Under the pieces are notes generated by a model. It saw nothing but the letters and a program-made list of their open reading frames with translations, was not told the DNA's origin and searched no databases. DNA of 64,000 bases from the NCBI RefSeq assembly GCF_003075525.1, contig NZ_QDDR01000001.1:124001-188000 (forward strand), given 5' to 3'. This stretch comes from Pararhodobacter aggregans (GTDB lineage Bacteria; Pseudomonadota; Alphaproteobacteria; Rhodobacterales; Rhodobacteraceae). Positions 45,217 through 54,381 of this stretch are shown piece by piece. A program made the translations under genes and the position numbers. Numbering within the stretch: position 1 is the first letter of the stretch; each line of letters opens with the position of its first letter.

Positions 45217-45249
45217 AAGGGCCGCGCGGATCACTCCGACGCGGCCCTT
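45217..45249 (-). terminator. hairpin after the subtilase gene, probable terminator
   Basis: AAGGGCCGCG (45217-45226) and CGCGGCCCTT (45240-45249) form a perfect ten-base stem around a 13-base loop, 24 bases past the subtilase stop. The T-run on the minus strand is short (GGCTTTGCC), so termination strength is uncertain. Confidence 0.5.
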
Positions 45250-45272
45250 GCGTTTGTTCCTCGAAGCCCGGG

Positions 45273-46526
45273 TCAGCAGCCGTTCGACCGCACCAGCCCA
45301 TAGCCGAAATCGGTGTTGCGGCTGCCCGCGCCGAGGGGCTCCACCCCCTGCCGCAGCGCGCTGCGGATCGCGTCGGTCGAGCCACGGCCCTGTGCCATCA
45401 GCCGCGCGGCCAGCGCGGTGACGATGGGCGCGGCGAAGGAGGTGCCGCTGACGTAGCGCGCGCCGCGGGCCTGGGCGGCGTAGATGTCGACGCCGGGGGC
45501 GGCGAATTCCATCTCGGCCCCGGTATTGGCCATGCGGAAGCGGTGGCGCGCCGCATCGACGGCGGTCACGGCGATCACCTCGGGCGCGGCGGCGGGCCAT
45601 GCCACCACCGGCCGACGCTCGTTGCCCGAGGCGCCGACCATCACCACGCCCCGTTCGGCCGCGGCGGCGATGGCGCGTCCCAGCGCCTCGTTCGGCGGGC
45701 CGGCCAGCGAGAAGTTTATCAGCCGCACGCCATTGGCCACCAGCCGGTCGATGGCGGCGGCGATGCGCTCGACATTGGCCTCGGGTTCTTCCTCGGTCTC
45801 CGAGAAGACCGAGATCGCGTGCAGCCGCGCGCCCCGCGCGAAGCCCGACAGCAGGCCCGAGGGATCCTCGCCCACCAGCAGCACCGCCACCGCGGTCCCG
45901 TGGTTGGAGGCAGGCACACGGCTGCTCTGCACCATGGTTTCATAGGTCACGTTGACGCCGCGCAGCGCCGGATGTTCGGTGTTCACCGGGCCGTCGATCA
46001 TGCCGATGGTGATGCCGCCCGCGACGCTGCAGCGCCCGGGTCCGGCATCGCCGATCAGCTGCGGCGCATAGACCCGCGGGCCGCTGGCCGATTGCGCCAT
46101 GTAATAGATGTGGTTCCACGACAGCGAGGAATTGGGCGCGAGTGCCGCGATGGCCTCGGTCGCCCGCTGGCGGGCCGCCTCGCTGGGGAAGAAGGCGATC
46201 TGCTGCACTTCGCCCAGCGCGCGCAGATCGCTGCGCCGGGTGATGGTGCCGCGGTTCTCGATGATGATCCGGCGCACGGCTTCTTCCTCGCCGGGCGGGC
46301 CGATGACGATCCATTCGTAGCGCCCGCCCTCGCCGGTCTGCACGCGCACCGCGCGGCCCTGACCGGGGGTGACGAAGGGCTGGGTGCTGGGGCCCGAGGG
46401 TTCGTCATGATAATAGCCGTTGCCCGGCGGATAGCCGGTTTCCTGTGCCAAAACCGCCGGCGCTGCAACGAGCGCGGCGGCGGTCAAAATGGACCTGGCA
46501 ACATTCCTGAAATCAGTTTTCGGCAT
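45273..46526 (-). CDS. S8 family (subtilisin-like) serine peptidase, exported
   Basis: A 417-residue protein with a signal peptide (RSILTAAALVAAPAVLAQ). The catalytic triad is visible: Asp in ITIGMIDGPVNTEHPAL, His in ASNHGTAVAVLLVG and Ser in YVSGTSFAAPIVTALAA. A 190-residue region before the domain may be a prodomain (MEF-like strands such as EEEAVRRIIIENRGTITRRS). It overlaps the anti-sigma gene by 14 bases, so the three genes sigma, anti-sigma and peptidase are one operon. A GTG three codons upstream (46535) is an alternative start. It is likely periplasmic. Confidence 0.88.
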   Translation of the reverse strand: MPKTDFRNVARSILTAAALVAAPAVLAQETGYPPGNGYYHDEPSGPSTQPFVTPGQGRAVRVQTGEGGRYEWIVIGPPGEEEAVRRIIIENRGTITRRSDLRALGEVQQIAFFPSEAARQRATEAIAALAPNSSLSWNHIYYMAQSASGPRVYAPQLIGDAGPGRCSVAGGITIGMIDGPVNTEHPALRGVNVTYETMVQSSRVPASNHGTAVAVLLVGEDPSGLLSGFARGARLHAISVFSETEEEPEANVERIAAAIDRLVANGVRLINFSLAGPPNEALGRAIAAAAERGVVMVGASGNERRPVVAWPAAAPEVIAVTAVDAARHRFRMANTGAEMEFAAPGVDIYAAQARGARYVSGTSFAAPIVTALAARLMAQGRGSTDAIRSALRQGVEPLGAGSRNTDFGYGLVRSNGC

Positions 46527-47118
46527 TCTCCACACTTTCTACGATGGTCCGCGCCGCACGCAGCGCCGCGGTCGCGGTGTCCAGGTCGCCCCCGTCCAGA
46601 ACGTCGAGGCGATAGAGCCCCAGCGCCGAGGGGCCCGAAACGATTTCCAGCTCGGCGCCGACCAGCAGGTCGCGGATCTGCAGTTCGGGCGTGTCGGGGG
46701 CGAAGCTCACGACCAGCGCGCCCGGCGCGCTCGCCCCGGCCAGCACATAGCCCTCGCCCTGCGGCGCGCCGGTGGTCGGCAGATAGGCCTGCACCGCCAG
46801 CGCCAGCACCGCCACCGCGGCGGCCGCCTGCCACATCCAGGTGCGCGAGCGCAGCGCCACGACCTTGGTCTCGGCCGCGGCCGGGGCGGCGGCGTCGCGG
46901 TTCACGTCGCGCATCAGCCGGGCCAGGCCGAATTCGCCGGGGGTGCGGATCTCCTCGGCCTGCATCTCGGCGCGGATCGTGGCCAGCGCGTCGCGCTCGG
47001 CGGCCAGCAGGTCATCCTCGGCCAGCAGCGCTTCCATCTCGGCCATTTCGGCCTCGCTCAGGGTGCCGTTGACCAGAAAGGCCAGGTCCAGTTCCATCTC
47101 GTCGCGGGAGCGGGTCAT
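46513..47118 (-). CDS. anti-sigma factor, single-pass membrane protein
   Basis: A 201-residue protein. The cytosolic N-terminal part (MELDLAFLVNGTLSEAEMAE, MEALLAEDDLLAAERDALA) has the look of an anti-sigma domain, but lacks the HxxxCxxC zinc motif of the ZAS group. One membrane segment follows (WMWQAAAAVAVLALAVQAYL), then a periplasmic part (YVLAGASAPGALVVSFAPD, AELEIVSGPSALGLYRLD) able to sense envelope signals. It overlaps the sigma gene in an ATGA, the usual pairing with its target. Confidence 0.8.
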   Translation of the reverse strand: MTRSRDEMELDLAFLVNGTLSEAEMAEMEALLAEDDLLAAERDALATIRAEMQAEEIRTPGEFGLARLMRDVNRDAAAPAAAETKVVALRSRTWMWQAAAAVAVLALAVQAYLPTTGAPQGEGYVLAGASAPGALVVSFAPDTPELQIRDLLVGAELEIVSGPSALGLYRLDVLDGGDLDTATAALRAARTIVESVENAEN

Positions 47119-47669
47119 GCCACGGCCCTCCCGCGGATACGGCCCGAGAGGCAATGCAGCAGCAGCTTCTTGGCATGGTGCAGACGCGACTTGATCGTGC
47201 CCTCGGGTACGCCGGCGATCTCGGCGATCTCGGCGCAGGTCATGTCCTCGTAGAACGCCAGCGAAATGGCGCTGCGATGGTCGTCGGACAGCGTGCCCAT
47301 GCAGAACCGCAGATGCTCTGCTTCCTGCTTGGCCGCATAGCCCGCATCCGCCGCCTCGGCGACATCGCCGGTTTCGGGCACTTCATCCGTGACGGTCACC
47401 CGGCTGCGCTTGCGATGCGCATCGATGACCTTGCGATAGGCAATTCCGAAAATCCAGGTTCGCACTTGGCTTCTCCCCTCGAAGCTGGCGGCAACGCGCC
47501 AGATGTCCATGAAGACTTCGTGGAGTATGTCGGCCGCCTCGTGCGGATCGTTCAAACGTGAAACGATAAATTTGTAGACCGGTCTTTCATAGGCGCGATA
47601 GAGCGCGGCAAGGGCCTGCTTGTCCCCCTTGCCCACCTGCTGAACCAGAAAATGATGGTTCTCGGTCAT
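47115..47669 (-). CDS. ECF-type RNA polymerase sigma factor
   Basis: A 184-residue extracytoplasmic function sigma factor. Region 2 is YRAYERPVYKFIVSRLNDPH, then AADILHEVFMDIWRVAASFE and VRTWIFGIAYRKVIDAHRKR; region 4 is MGTLSDDHRSAISLAFYEDM and TCAEIAEIAGVPEGTIKSRL with its helix-turn-helix. It should direct polymerase to envelope-stress genes, including its own operon with the anti-sigma and subtilase genes. The target promoter motif was not resolved. Confidence 0.92.
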   Translation of the reverse strand: MTENHHFLVQQVGKGDKQALAALYRAYERPVYKFIVSRLNDPHEAADILHEVFMDIWRVAASFEGRSQVRTWIFGIAYRKVIDAHRKRSRVTVTDEVPETGDVAEAADAGYAAKQEAEHLRFCMGTLSDDHRSAISLAFYEDMTCAEIAEIAGVPEGTIKSRLHHAKKLLLHCLSGRIRGRAVA

Positions 47670-47741
47670 GTTCCAACGCGCCTTGAGTCAACGCGCCGGA
47701 CGCTACACCATCCCCCGCCCTGAGGGAAGCGGCTCGGCCCT

Positions 47742-48548
47742 TCAACCCTGCGCGAAGGTTGTGCGAACCCGGCCGAAACTGCCGAAGTCGGCGTCGAAAA
47801 CGCTGCCCGGCGGCGCTTCGACCGGCCGGATGAAGGATCCCGACAGCACCACCTCGCCCGCGCCCAGCCCCTGCCCGTACCGCGCGAGTCGCTCGACCAG
47901 CCAGACGATGCCGGTGACCGGATCGTCCAGCACCCCGGCGCCGAGGCCGGTTTCCTCGACCACGCCGTCGCGCTTGAGGATGGCGCCCGCCCAGCGCAGG
48001 TCCAGCCCGCGCGGGTCATGGCGCTGGGCACCCAGCACGATGCCCGCATTCGCCGCATTGTCGCTGATCGTGTCGGTCACGACGCGGGCGCGGCCGGTGG
48101 CGGGATCGGCGCGCAGGATCCGGGTGTCGAGGATCTCCAGCGCCGGGGCCACGGCCTCGGTCGCGGCCAGCACCTGCTCGCGGGTCACGCCCGCGCCTGT
48201 GAGCGGCGCCTTCAGCAGGAAGGCGATCTCGGCCTCGATCCGCGGCTGGATGAAGCGCCCGGCGGGGATCACCGCCCCGTCCTCGAACAGCATGTCGTCA
48301 AACAGGACGCCCGAATCCGGCGTGTCGATCTTCAGCGCATCCTGCATGGCGCGGCTGGTCAGGCCGATCTTCCAGCCGATCACCTGTCGCCCGGCGGCCT
48401 TCTTGCGCGCCACCAGGGCCGCCTGCACGGCATAGGCATCGTCCAGCGTCATCCCGGGATGGGCCAGCGACAGAAGCCCGATCTGCCGCCCCGCGGCCTC
48501 GGCCTGAAACAGCGCCTCGGCGGCGGCGTCGTGCTGCGCGGGGGTCAT
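47742..48548 (-). CDS. hpaH: 2-oxo-hept-4-ene-1,7-dioate hydratase
   Basis: A 268-residue hydratase of the MhpD/HpaH family that adds water to 2-oxo-hept-4-ene-1,7-dioate late in homoprotocatechuate breakdown. Marks are TLDDAYAVQAALVARKKAAG, VIGWKIGLTSRAMQDALKID, LFDDMLFEDGAVIPAGRFIQ, PRIEAEIAFLL and VALEVLD-type metal region ALEILDTRI. It overlaps hpaG in an ATGA. As the last gene of the hpa operon it should produce the substrate of the HpaI aldolase, whose gene is not in this window. Confidence 0.92.
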   Translation of the reverse strand: MTPAQHDAAAEALFQAEAAGRQIGLLSLAHPGMTLDDAYAVQAALVARKKAAGRQVIGWKIGLTSRAMQDALKIDTPDSGVLFDDMLFEDGAVIPAGRFIQPRIEAEIAFLLKAPLTGAGVTREQVLAATEAVAPALEILDTRILRADPATGRARVVTDTISDNAANAGIVLGAQRHDPRGLDLRWAGAILKRDGVVEETGLGAGVLDDPVTGIVWLVERLARYGQGLGAGEVVLSGSFIRPVEAPPGSVFDADFGSFGRVRTTFAQG

Positions 48549-49405
48549 TCGTCGGCCACCCCGTTCCTGAGGATGCCGATGCCCGGGGCCTCAACCTCCA
48601 CCACATCGCCGGGCACCAGATAGCGCGGCGGATCGAAGCGCGCCCCGGCGCCGGTCGGCGTGCCGGTGACGATGATATCGCCGGGCATCAGCGTGGTGAA
48701 GGTCGAGATATAGGCGATCTCCTCGCGGATGGGGAAGATCATCCGGCTCAGCACATCGTCCTGCCGCACCTCGCCATTGACCCGGGTGATGATCCGCGCC
48801 TGATCCAGCTGCGCCGGATCCTCGAAGGCCACCATCCAGGGCCCGATGGCGCCCGAGCAATCCCAGTTCTTGCCCTGCGTCACGTTGAATTTCGCGTGCC
48901 GCACCCAGTCGCGGATCGTCCCCTCGTTGCACAGCGTCAGCCCGGCGATGTGGTCATAGGCGTCCTCGGCCCGGATCCGCCGCCCCGGCTTGCCGATCAC
49001 CACGGCGACCTCGCCCTCGTAATCCAGCGTGTGGTTCTCGGGCGGGCGGATCAGCGGCTGGCCATGGCCGGTGAAAGAGCGCGCGAAGCGGGGGAAGAGC
49101 GACATGTACTTGGGCTGCTCGGTGCCGTCCCTGTATTCGGCATTCCGGTCGGGAAAGTTCACGCCGACGCAGAGAATCTTCTCCGGATCGGGTACCGGGA
49201 TTGAAAAAGTGAAACTCCCCTCGGGATGCGTCACCGCCCGACCCGCCGCCGTCCGGGCCAGATCGCCCAAGCCCCCGGCCGCGATCACCTCGCGCAACGT
49301 CCGCCACTGCGGGAAGTCATCCGACAGCGCGATCACGCCCCCCTCGACGACCACGCCGTAAACCTGCCGCCCCCCGGCCTCGATGGTTGCAAACCGTGTT
49401 CTCAT
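48545..49405 (-). CDS. hpaG: fumarylacetoacetate hydrolase family protein, HpaG/HpcE-like
   Basis: A 286-residue enzyme of the FAH family. In this pathway it should decarboxylate 5-oxopent-3-ene-1,2,5-tricarboxylate and isomerise the product. Marks are EKILCVGVNFPDRNAEYRD, NHTLDYEGEVAVVIGKPGRR (metal-binding Glu residues), GKNWDCSGAIGPWMVAFEDP and PGDIIVTGTPTGAGARFDP. E. coli HpaG has two such domains; this protein has one. Its ATG lies in an intergenic repeat (CATCTTTGTTCT read on the plus strand), so the repeat supplies its start region. Confidence 0.85.
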   Translation of the reverse strand: MRTRFATIEAGGRQVYGVVVEGGVIALSDDFPQWRTLREVIAAGGLGDLARTAAGRAVTHPEGSFTFSIPVPDPEKILCVGVNFPDRNAEYRDGTEQPKYMSLFPRFARSFTGHGQPLIRPPENHTLDYEGEVAVVIGKPGRRIRAEDAYDHIAGLTLCNEGTIRDWVRHAKFNVTQGKNWDCSGAIGPWMVAFEDPAQLDQARIITRVNGEVRQDDVLSRMIFPIREEIAYISTFTTLMPGDIIVTGTPTGAGARFDPPRYLVPGDVVEVEAPGIGILRNGVADE

Positions 49406-49600
49406 CTTTGTTCTCCAAATATCCACGGGGGGATTTTCAAGGGGGGAGCGTGCTCCCCCCTTGAAGCAGGGGGCCCGGGGGGCGGCAGCCCCCCGCCTTT
49501 TGTGTGAGCTTGGGGCGGCAGCCCCCCGCCTTTTGTATGAACTTGGGGCGGAAGCCCCCCGTCCTTTGCCTAGATTCGGGGCGGCAGCGCCCCGCCTTTC
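49402..49600. repeat. composite repeat with four 33-base tandem units (copy 2)
   Basis: From left to right: the CATCTTTGTTCT segment, a hairpin TTCAAGGGGGGAGC/GCTCCCCCCTTGAA, then four tandem units beginning GGCGG at 49481, 49514, 49547 and 49580 (period 33). Units 1 and 2 are nearly identical; unit 3 is diverged and unit 4 reaches the stop codon of the dioxygenase gene. Each unit has a GGGGCGGCAGCCCC-type hairpin followed by CCGCCTTT. It separates two genes of one operon, so strong RNA structure may reduce downstream expression. Confidence 0.8.
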
Positions 49601-50579
49601 ACGGCGCCACGATCGGCTGCGCCGTCAGGGCCGATGCCACCAGTTCCGCCCCCTCGAACACCGACCCCTCCTCGAACCACGACCGCGGCGCCGGCGCCCC
49701 CCAGAGGGTCTGGCGCTGCGGGTCCTTGAGGTCCCAGCGGATCGGCTCCAGATCGGGATCGACCGTCTGGTAATCCGAGCAATAGATCTCGATCCGGTGC
49801 CCGTCCGGGTCGCGGATATAGAGGAAGAAGGCGTTGGAAATCCCGTGCCGCCCCGGCCCGCGCTCGATATTCGCCACATAGCCGGTGGTGGCCATCAGAT
49901 CCAAGAGGTCGATGATGTTCAGGGGCGTCGGCACCCAGAAGGCGGTGTGATGCAGCCGCGGCCCGCGGCCATTGGTGAAGGCCACGTCATGCACGCCCCC
50001 CTTGCGGTGCATCCAGGCCGCCCAGCAGCGCCCGCTCTCGGCATCCTCGGTGTATTCCGTCACCCGGAAACCGATCTGATTGTAGAAGGCGACCGAGGCA
50101 TCGACGTCCGAGGCGAACATGTTGAAATGGTCGATCCGGAGCGGTTTGACCCCCCGGTAGAGGGCGTATTTCTGGTGGATCGGCGCCAGCCGCTCCATCC
50201 GGGCGTAGAATTCCAGGGGGATCCCGAACGGGTCGCGGGTGCGGAAGGCGCGGGTGATGAAGGGGCTCTCCACCCATTCGACCGGCAGGCCCTGCCGGGC
50301 GAACCAGGCGGCGGCCTTGTCCAGCTCGCCCTCGTCAAAGACCTTGAACCCCAGCACCCCGACCGAGGGCTCGGCGGCCTCGACCAGCGTCACGCAATGA
50401 TGGCCCCGCTCCTCCATGGCCCGCAGGTAGAGCCGCCCCGGCTCCTCGGCCGTCACCTGCAGGCCCAGCGTGTCGACCCAGAAGGCGCGCGCGCGGGCGA
50501 GGTCGGTCACGCGGTATTCGACATGGCTCAGCCGCAGGATGTTGAAAGGCGGGTAGAGATTGGGCGCGGGGATCGGCAT
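49599..50579 (-). CDS. homoprotocatechuate 2,3-dioxygenase, class I extradiol (VOC fold)
   Basis: A 326-residue extradiol dioxygenase of the vicinal-oxygen-chelate fold, like the enzymes of Brevibacterium and Arthrobacter. The metal ligands can be assigned as H151 (LRIDHFNMFA), H210 (RGPRLHHTAFWV) and E264 (HRIEIYCSDY); the second-sphere H197 (GVHDVAFTNG) and Y254 are present, with spacing close to that of the Brevibacterium enzyme. It should cleave the ring of homoprotocatechuate, the same reaction as the unrelated HpaD encoded just upstream. The active site is intact, so both may be functional. Confidence 0.9.
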   Translation of the reverse strand: MPIPAPNLYPPFNILRLSHVEYRVTDLARARAFWVDTLGLQVTAEEPGRLYLRAMEERGHHCVTLVEAAEPSVGVLGFKVFDEGELDKAAAWFARQGLPVEWVESPFITRAFRTRDPFGIPLEFYARMERLAPIHQKYALYRGVKPLRIDHFNMFASDVDASVAFYNQIGFRVTEYTEDAESGRCWAAWMHRKGGVHDVAFTNGRGPRLHHTAFWVPTPLNIIDLLDLMATTGYVANIERGPGRHGISNAFFLYIRDPDGHRIEIYCSDYQTVDPDLEPIRWDLKDPQRQTLWGAPAPRSWFEEGSVFEGAELVASALTAQPIVAP

Positions 50580-50603
50580 GGGGCCTCCTCGGACGATTGC
50601 GGC

Positions 50604-50631
50604 GTAGGATGGGCAATATTGCCCATCCTAC
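50604..50631. repeat. 28-base perfect palindrome, second copy
   Basis: Identical to the palindrome at 25052-25079. It overlaps the hpaD stop: the TAG at 50628-50630 (minus strand) is the TAG in the first bases of the palindrome. It therefore forms the message end of hpaD just before the class I dioxygenase gene. Confidence 0.85.
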
Positions 50632-51479
50632 AGGGGGAAAATCACATTGACCTGCCCGGTCCCGGAGGACGGGAAATAGGGCGTCACCACCTCGCAGCGG
50701 CCGGTGTACTCGTCCCAGCCCAGCGCCCCATAGAGCATGGCGGTGTCGTGCATCGACCCCTCGCCCGAGCAATGATGCGCGTAATCGCCCAGCATCTTGA
50801 GGAAGGTGGCGTGATCGCCCCGCTGCCACATCTCCAGCACCATCAGATCCACCTGCCGGTTGAACTCGCTGGAAATGGTGAAGGTGCCGTTGTTCGGCCC
50901 GTATTCCTTGTTCGACCAGATCCGGTGGCTGAGCGAGCCCGAGGCGACCAGCAGCACCCGGCTGTCCGAGGCCTCGATGGCCCGCCGGATCGCCTGACCC
51001 AGCACCCGGCTCTCGTCATGGCCATGCACCGTGCAGAAGGCCGCGACGCTCACCACCTTCATGTCATGCTCGCGCGACATGAAGCTCATCGGCACCAGCG
51101 TGCCGTATTCCAGATCCAGAGAATCGAGGTGATGGGCCAGCGTATAGACCCCCATCTCGGTCGCCGTCTCGGCGATCAGGTCGCCCAGCGCCGGATTGCC
51201 GCGATGGGCATAGGGCATGTCGCGGATGAATTGCGGGAACTCGCTGGAGGTCAGCAGCCCCTCGAACCGCTCATTGGCGTTGACATGGAAGCCCGCGTTC
51301 ACCAGCCAATGCGTGTCGCAGATCACCACGGTATCGACGCCCAGCGCCTTGGCCCGGCGGGCGATCTCCAGATGGCCGTCGATGGCCGGCTGGCGGGTGC
51401 CCTTGAGGCGCCCCTCCTGCTCCGACATCTGCAGCGTCGGCACATGCGTCATCTTGGCGGCGAGAACCAGTTCTCCCAT
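50628..51479 (-). CDS. hpaD: 3,4-dihydroxyphenylacetate 2,3-dioxygenase, class III extradiol (LigB fold)
   Basis: A 283-residue enzyme closely similar in plan to E. coli HpcB/HpaD: GELVLAAKMTHVPTLQMSEQ, GVDTVVICDTHWLVNAGFHV, FIRDMPYAHRGNPALGDLIA, SLDLEYGTLVPMSFM, AFCTVHGHDESRVLGQAI, and the ending FPSSGTGQVNVIFPL. It opens the aromatic ring next to the hydroxyls. A clear GGGAGGGG site precedes the ATG. It is followed in the same operon by an unrelated enzyme for the same step. Confidence 0.92.
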   Translation of the reverse strand: MGELVLAAKMTHVPTLQMSEQEGRLKGTRQPAIDGHLEIARRAKALGVDTVVICDTHWLVNAGFHVNANERFEGLLTSSEFPQFIRDMPYAHRGNPALGDLIAETATEMGVYTLAHHLDSLDLEYGTLVPMSFMSREHDMKVVSVAAFCTVHGHDESRVLGQAIRRAIEASDSRVLLVASGSLSHRIWSNKEYGPNNGTFTISSEFNRQVDLMVLEMWQRGDHATFLKMLGDYAHHCSGEGSMHDTAMLYGALGWDEYTGRCEVVTPYFPSSGTGQVNVIFPL

Positions 51480-51490
51480 GATCCCCTCCC

Positions 51491-52995
<1,505 letters not shown>

Positions 52996-52999
<4 letters not shown>

Positions 53000-53391
53000 G
53001 CTTGCATGTCCTTCGGCAGGAAACGGCGGATGGAGCTGGTTTTCGGGCTCAGCCCCGGGTCGATGTCGCGCATTTCCAGCGAGAGCATCAGCGAATTCGC
53101 GACCAGATCCTCGGCGCAGAACGCCTCGGCCGCGGCAAAGATCGCCGCGGTGGCGCGGGCCTTGTCCTCGGGACTGCGGCCGCCGCGCAGGCGGATGGCG
53201 ATGTCGATGAAACCATGGCGCGGGTCGCCGTCGGCGATCAGCACATGATCGGCGGCAAAGGCCCGGACCCGGATCCCGGCGGGCGGAAAGACCCCGGTCG
53301 CCACCGCCGCATCGCGCAGGACGCGCAGGAAGCCCGGCATGTCGAGGCGCGTGTCGAGGTTGCGCGAATACTCGATCGACAGATGCGGCAC
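52996..53391 (-). CDS. hpaF: 5-carboxymethyl-2-hydroxymuconate delta-isomerase
   Basis: A 131-residue isomerase of the CHMI/tautomerase superfamily. The sequence begins MPHLSIEYSRNLD; after Met removal the N-terminal proline is the catalytic base. Other marks are AFAADHVLIADGDPRHGFID and IRLRGGRSPEDKARATAAIF. It is the first gene of the hpa operon, divergent from hpaR. Confidence 0.9.
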
Positions 53392-53538
53392 GGCTCCCTC
53401 CCCGGGCTTTATACTTGCTTTGTTAAGTTATTGCCGCGCCCCTGTCAATTGCAAAGATCCGCCGCCGGGCCTCGCGCCCGGCAGAGGCGGCAGCGCAATT
53501 TCCTTGCTTTGTGACGGAGGTTCGGCCAGAGCAACGCC
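53392..53538. promoter_or_regulatory. divergent hpaF-hpaR control region
   Basis: An AT-rich patch breaks the GC-rich surroundings. The ten-base sequence CTTGCTTTGT occurs twice in the same orientation (53414-53423 and 53503-53512), close to the two starts. CAATTGCAAAG at 53446-53456 is a partial inverted match. These are candidate binding sites for HpaR, which in E. coli represses from sites in the equivalent region. Confidence 0.5.
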
Positions 53539-53982
53539 ATGAGCAAGACACCGCTGCGCACCACCGCCCGCTCGCTGCCCATCGCGCTGCTGCGCGCGCG
53601 GGAAACCGTCATGGGCCCGGTGCGCGAGATGCTGGCGGAATCGGGGATCAACGAGCAGAAATGGCGGGTGCTCAGGGTGCTCGACGAGGCGGGGTCGCTG
53701 GATCAGAGCCTCCTGGCCGAACGCGCCTGCCTGCAACTGCCTTCGCTGACCCGGATCCTCCGGGCGATGGAGGATCAGGGCCTCGTCACCCGCGCCACCG
53801 CCGCCGAGGACCGCCGCCGCTCGATCGTGACGATCTCCGAGGCGGGGCAACAGGTGATCGAGGACCACGCCCAGGCCAACCGCGCCCTCTTCGCCCGGCT
53901 GGAGGCCCGCTTCGGCAAGGACCGGATGGAGGTGCTGCTCGACCTCCTCGAAGATCTCCACCGCACCGATTTCAAGAGCTGA
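53539..53982 (+). CDS. hpaR: homoprotocatechuate degradation repressor, MarR family
   Basis: A 147-residue MarR protein. The opening RSLPIALLRARETVMGPVRE and LAESGINEQKWRVLRVLDEA match HpaR of E. coli, and the winged helix is LDQSLLAERACLQLPSLTRI with the wing TRATAAEDRRRSIVTISEAG. It is expected to release DNA on binding 4-hydroxyphenylacetate or homoprotocatechuate. It is transcribed away from the hpa operon. Confidence 0.92.
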   Translation: MSKTPLRTTARSLPIALLRARETVMGPVREMLAESGINEQKWRVLRVLDEAGSLDQSLLAERACLQLPSLTRILRAMEDQGLVTRATAAEDRRRSIVTISEAGQQVIEDHAQANRALFARLEARFGKDRMEVLLDLLEDLHRTDFKS

Positions 53983-54381
53983 CCCGTCGCGCCCGGCGGC
54001 GGGAGGCACGCTCCCACCCGCCCACCCCGCGCGCCTCCCGCCGCGGAGAGGGCAGCGCTTGGGGTTGGCCCCGGGGGCCTTCTGCCCCCGGACCCCCGAG
54101 GATATTTGCAGAACGAAGATGAGGGTCAAGCGCCCTCTGTTCTCCATCTTTGTTCTGAAAATATCCTCGGGAGGATTTTCAAGGAGGGTGGAAAACCCTC
54201 CTTGAAGCAGGGGGTGCGGGGGGCGGCAGCCCCCCGCCTCCGGTCGCCCGAGGCGCCCGCGGCAGCGGGGAACGAGGGCGAAACGTCTATAGCGCCTTGC
54301 CCCCACGGTGGCCCCGCAACGAAAACCCCGGCCGCGGCGGGGGGCCGGGCCGGGGCAGGGGGGTGCCGGAACGCGAAAGGA
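53983..54381. repeat. composite intergenic repeat (copy 3) between hpaR and pdhC
   Basis: No gene is seen in these 399 bases. At 54056-54245 lies a composite element: a GGGGGCCTTCTGCCCCC hairpin, CCCCCGAGGATATTTGCAGA with ACGAAGATGA, a short loop, CATCTTTGTTCT and AAATATCCTCGGG, a hairpin of TTCAAGGAGGG with CCCTCCTTGAA, and one GGGGGGCGGCAGCCCCCC unit. Parts match the elements at 27875-28070 and 49402-49600. The remainder is GC-rich without a clear signal; hpaR and pdhC converge here, so the hairpins may end both messages. Confidence 0.75.

Larger units (their letters stand above)
44539..45272 (-). other. gene-free stretch with duplicated modules, possible tandem small RNAs
   Basis: No convincing protein gene lies here. 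On the minus strand two near-identical terminators (44998-45025 and 44768-44798) lie about 227 bases apart, each preceded by GTCCCA and a short spacer. Near the head of each module a shared TTTGAACC-x-GGGCCC block appears, and CGCGAC follows it, so each module looks like a separate transcript of about 150-190 bases. A third, weaker match (AACCCGGGCC near 44670) lies closer to metY. They could be stress-type small RNAs or a duplicated leader. Confidence 0.45.

Noticed and set aside
44881-47072. Plus-strand frames across 44881-47072
   Set aside because: They are Gly/Arg-rich shadows running opposite the subtilase and anti-sigma genes and through hairpins, with no ribosome site.
49481-49612. CRISPR array at the 33-base repeats
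   Set aside because: The units are directly tandem with no unique spacers between them, and no cas gene is near.
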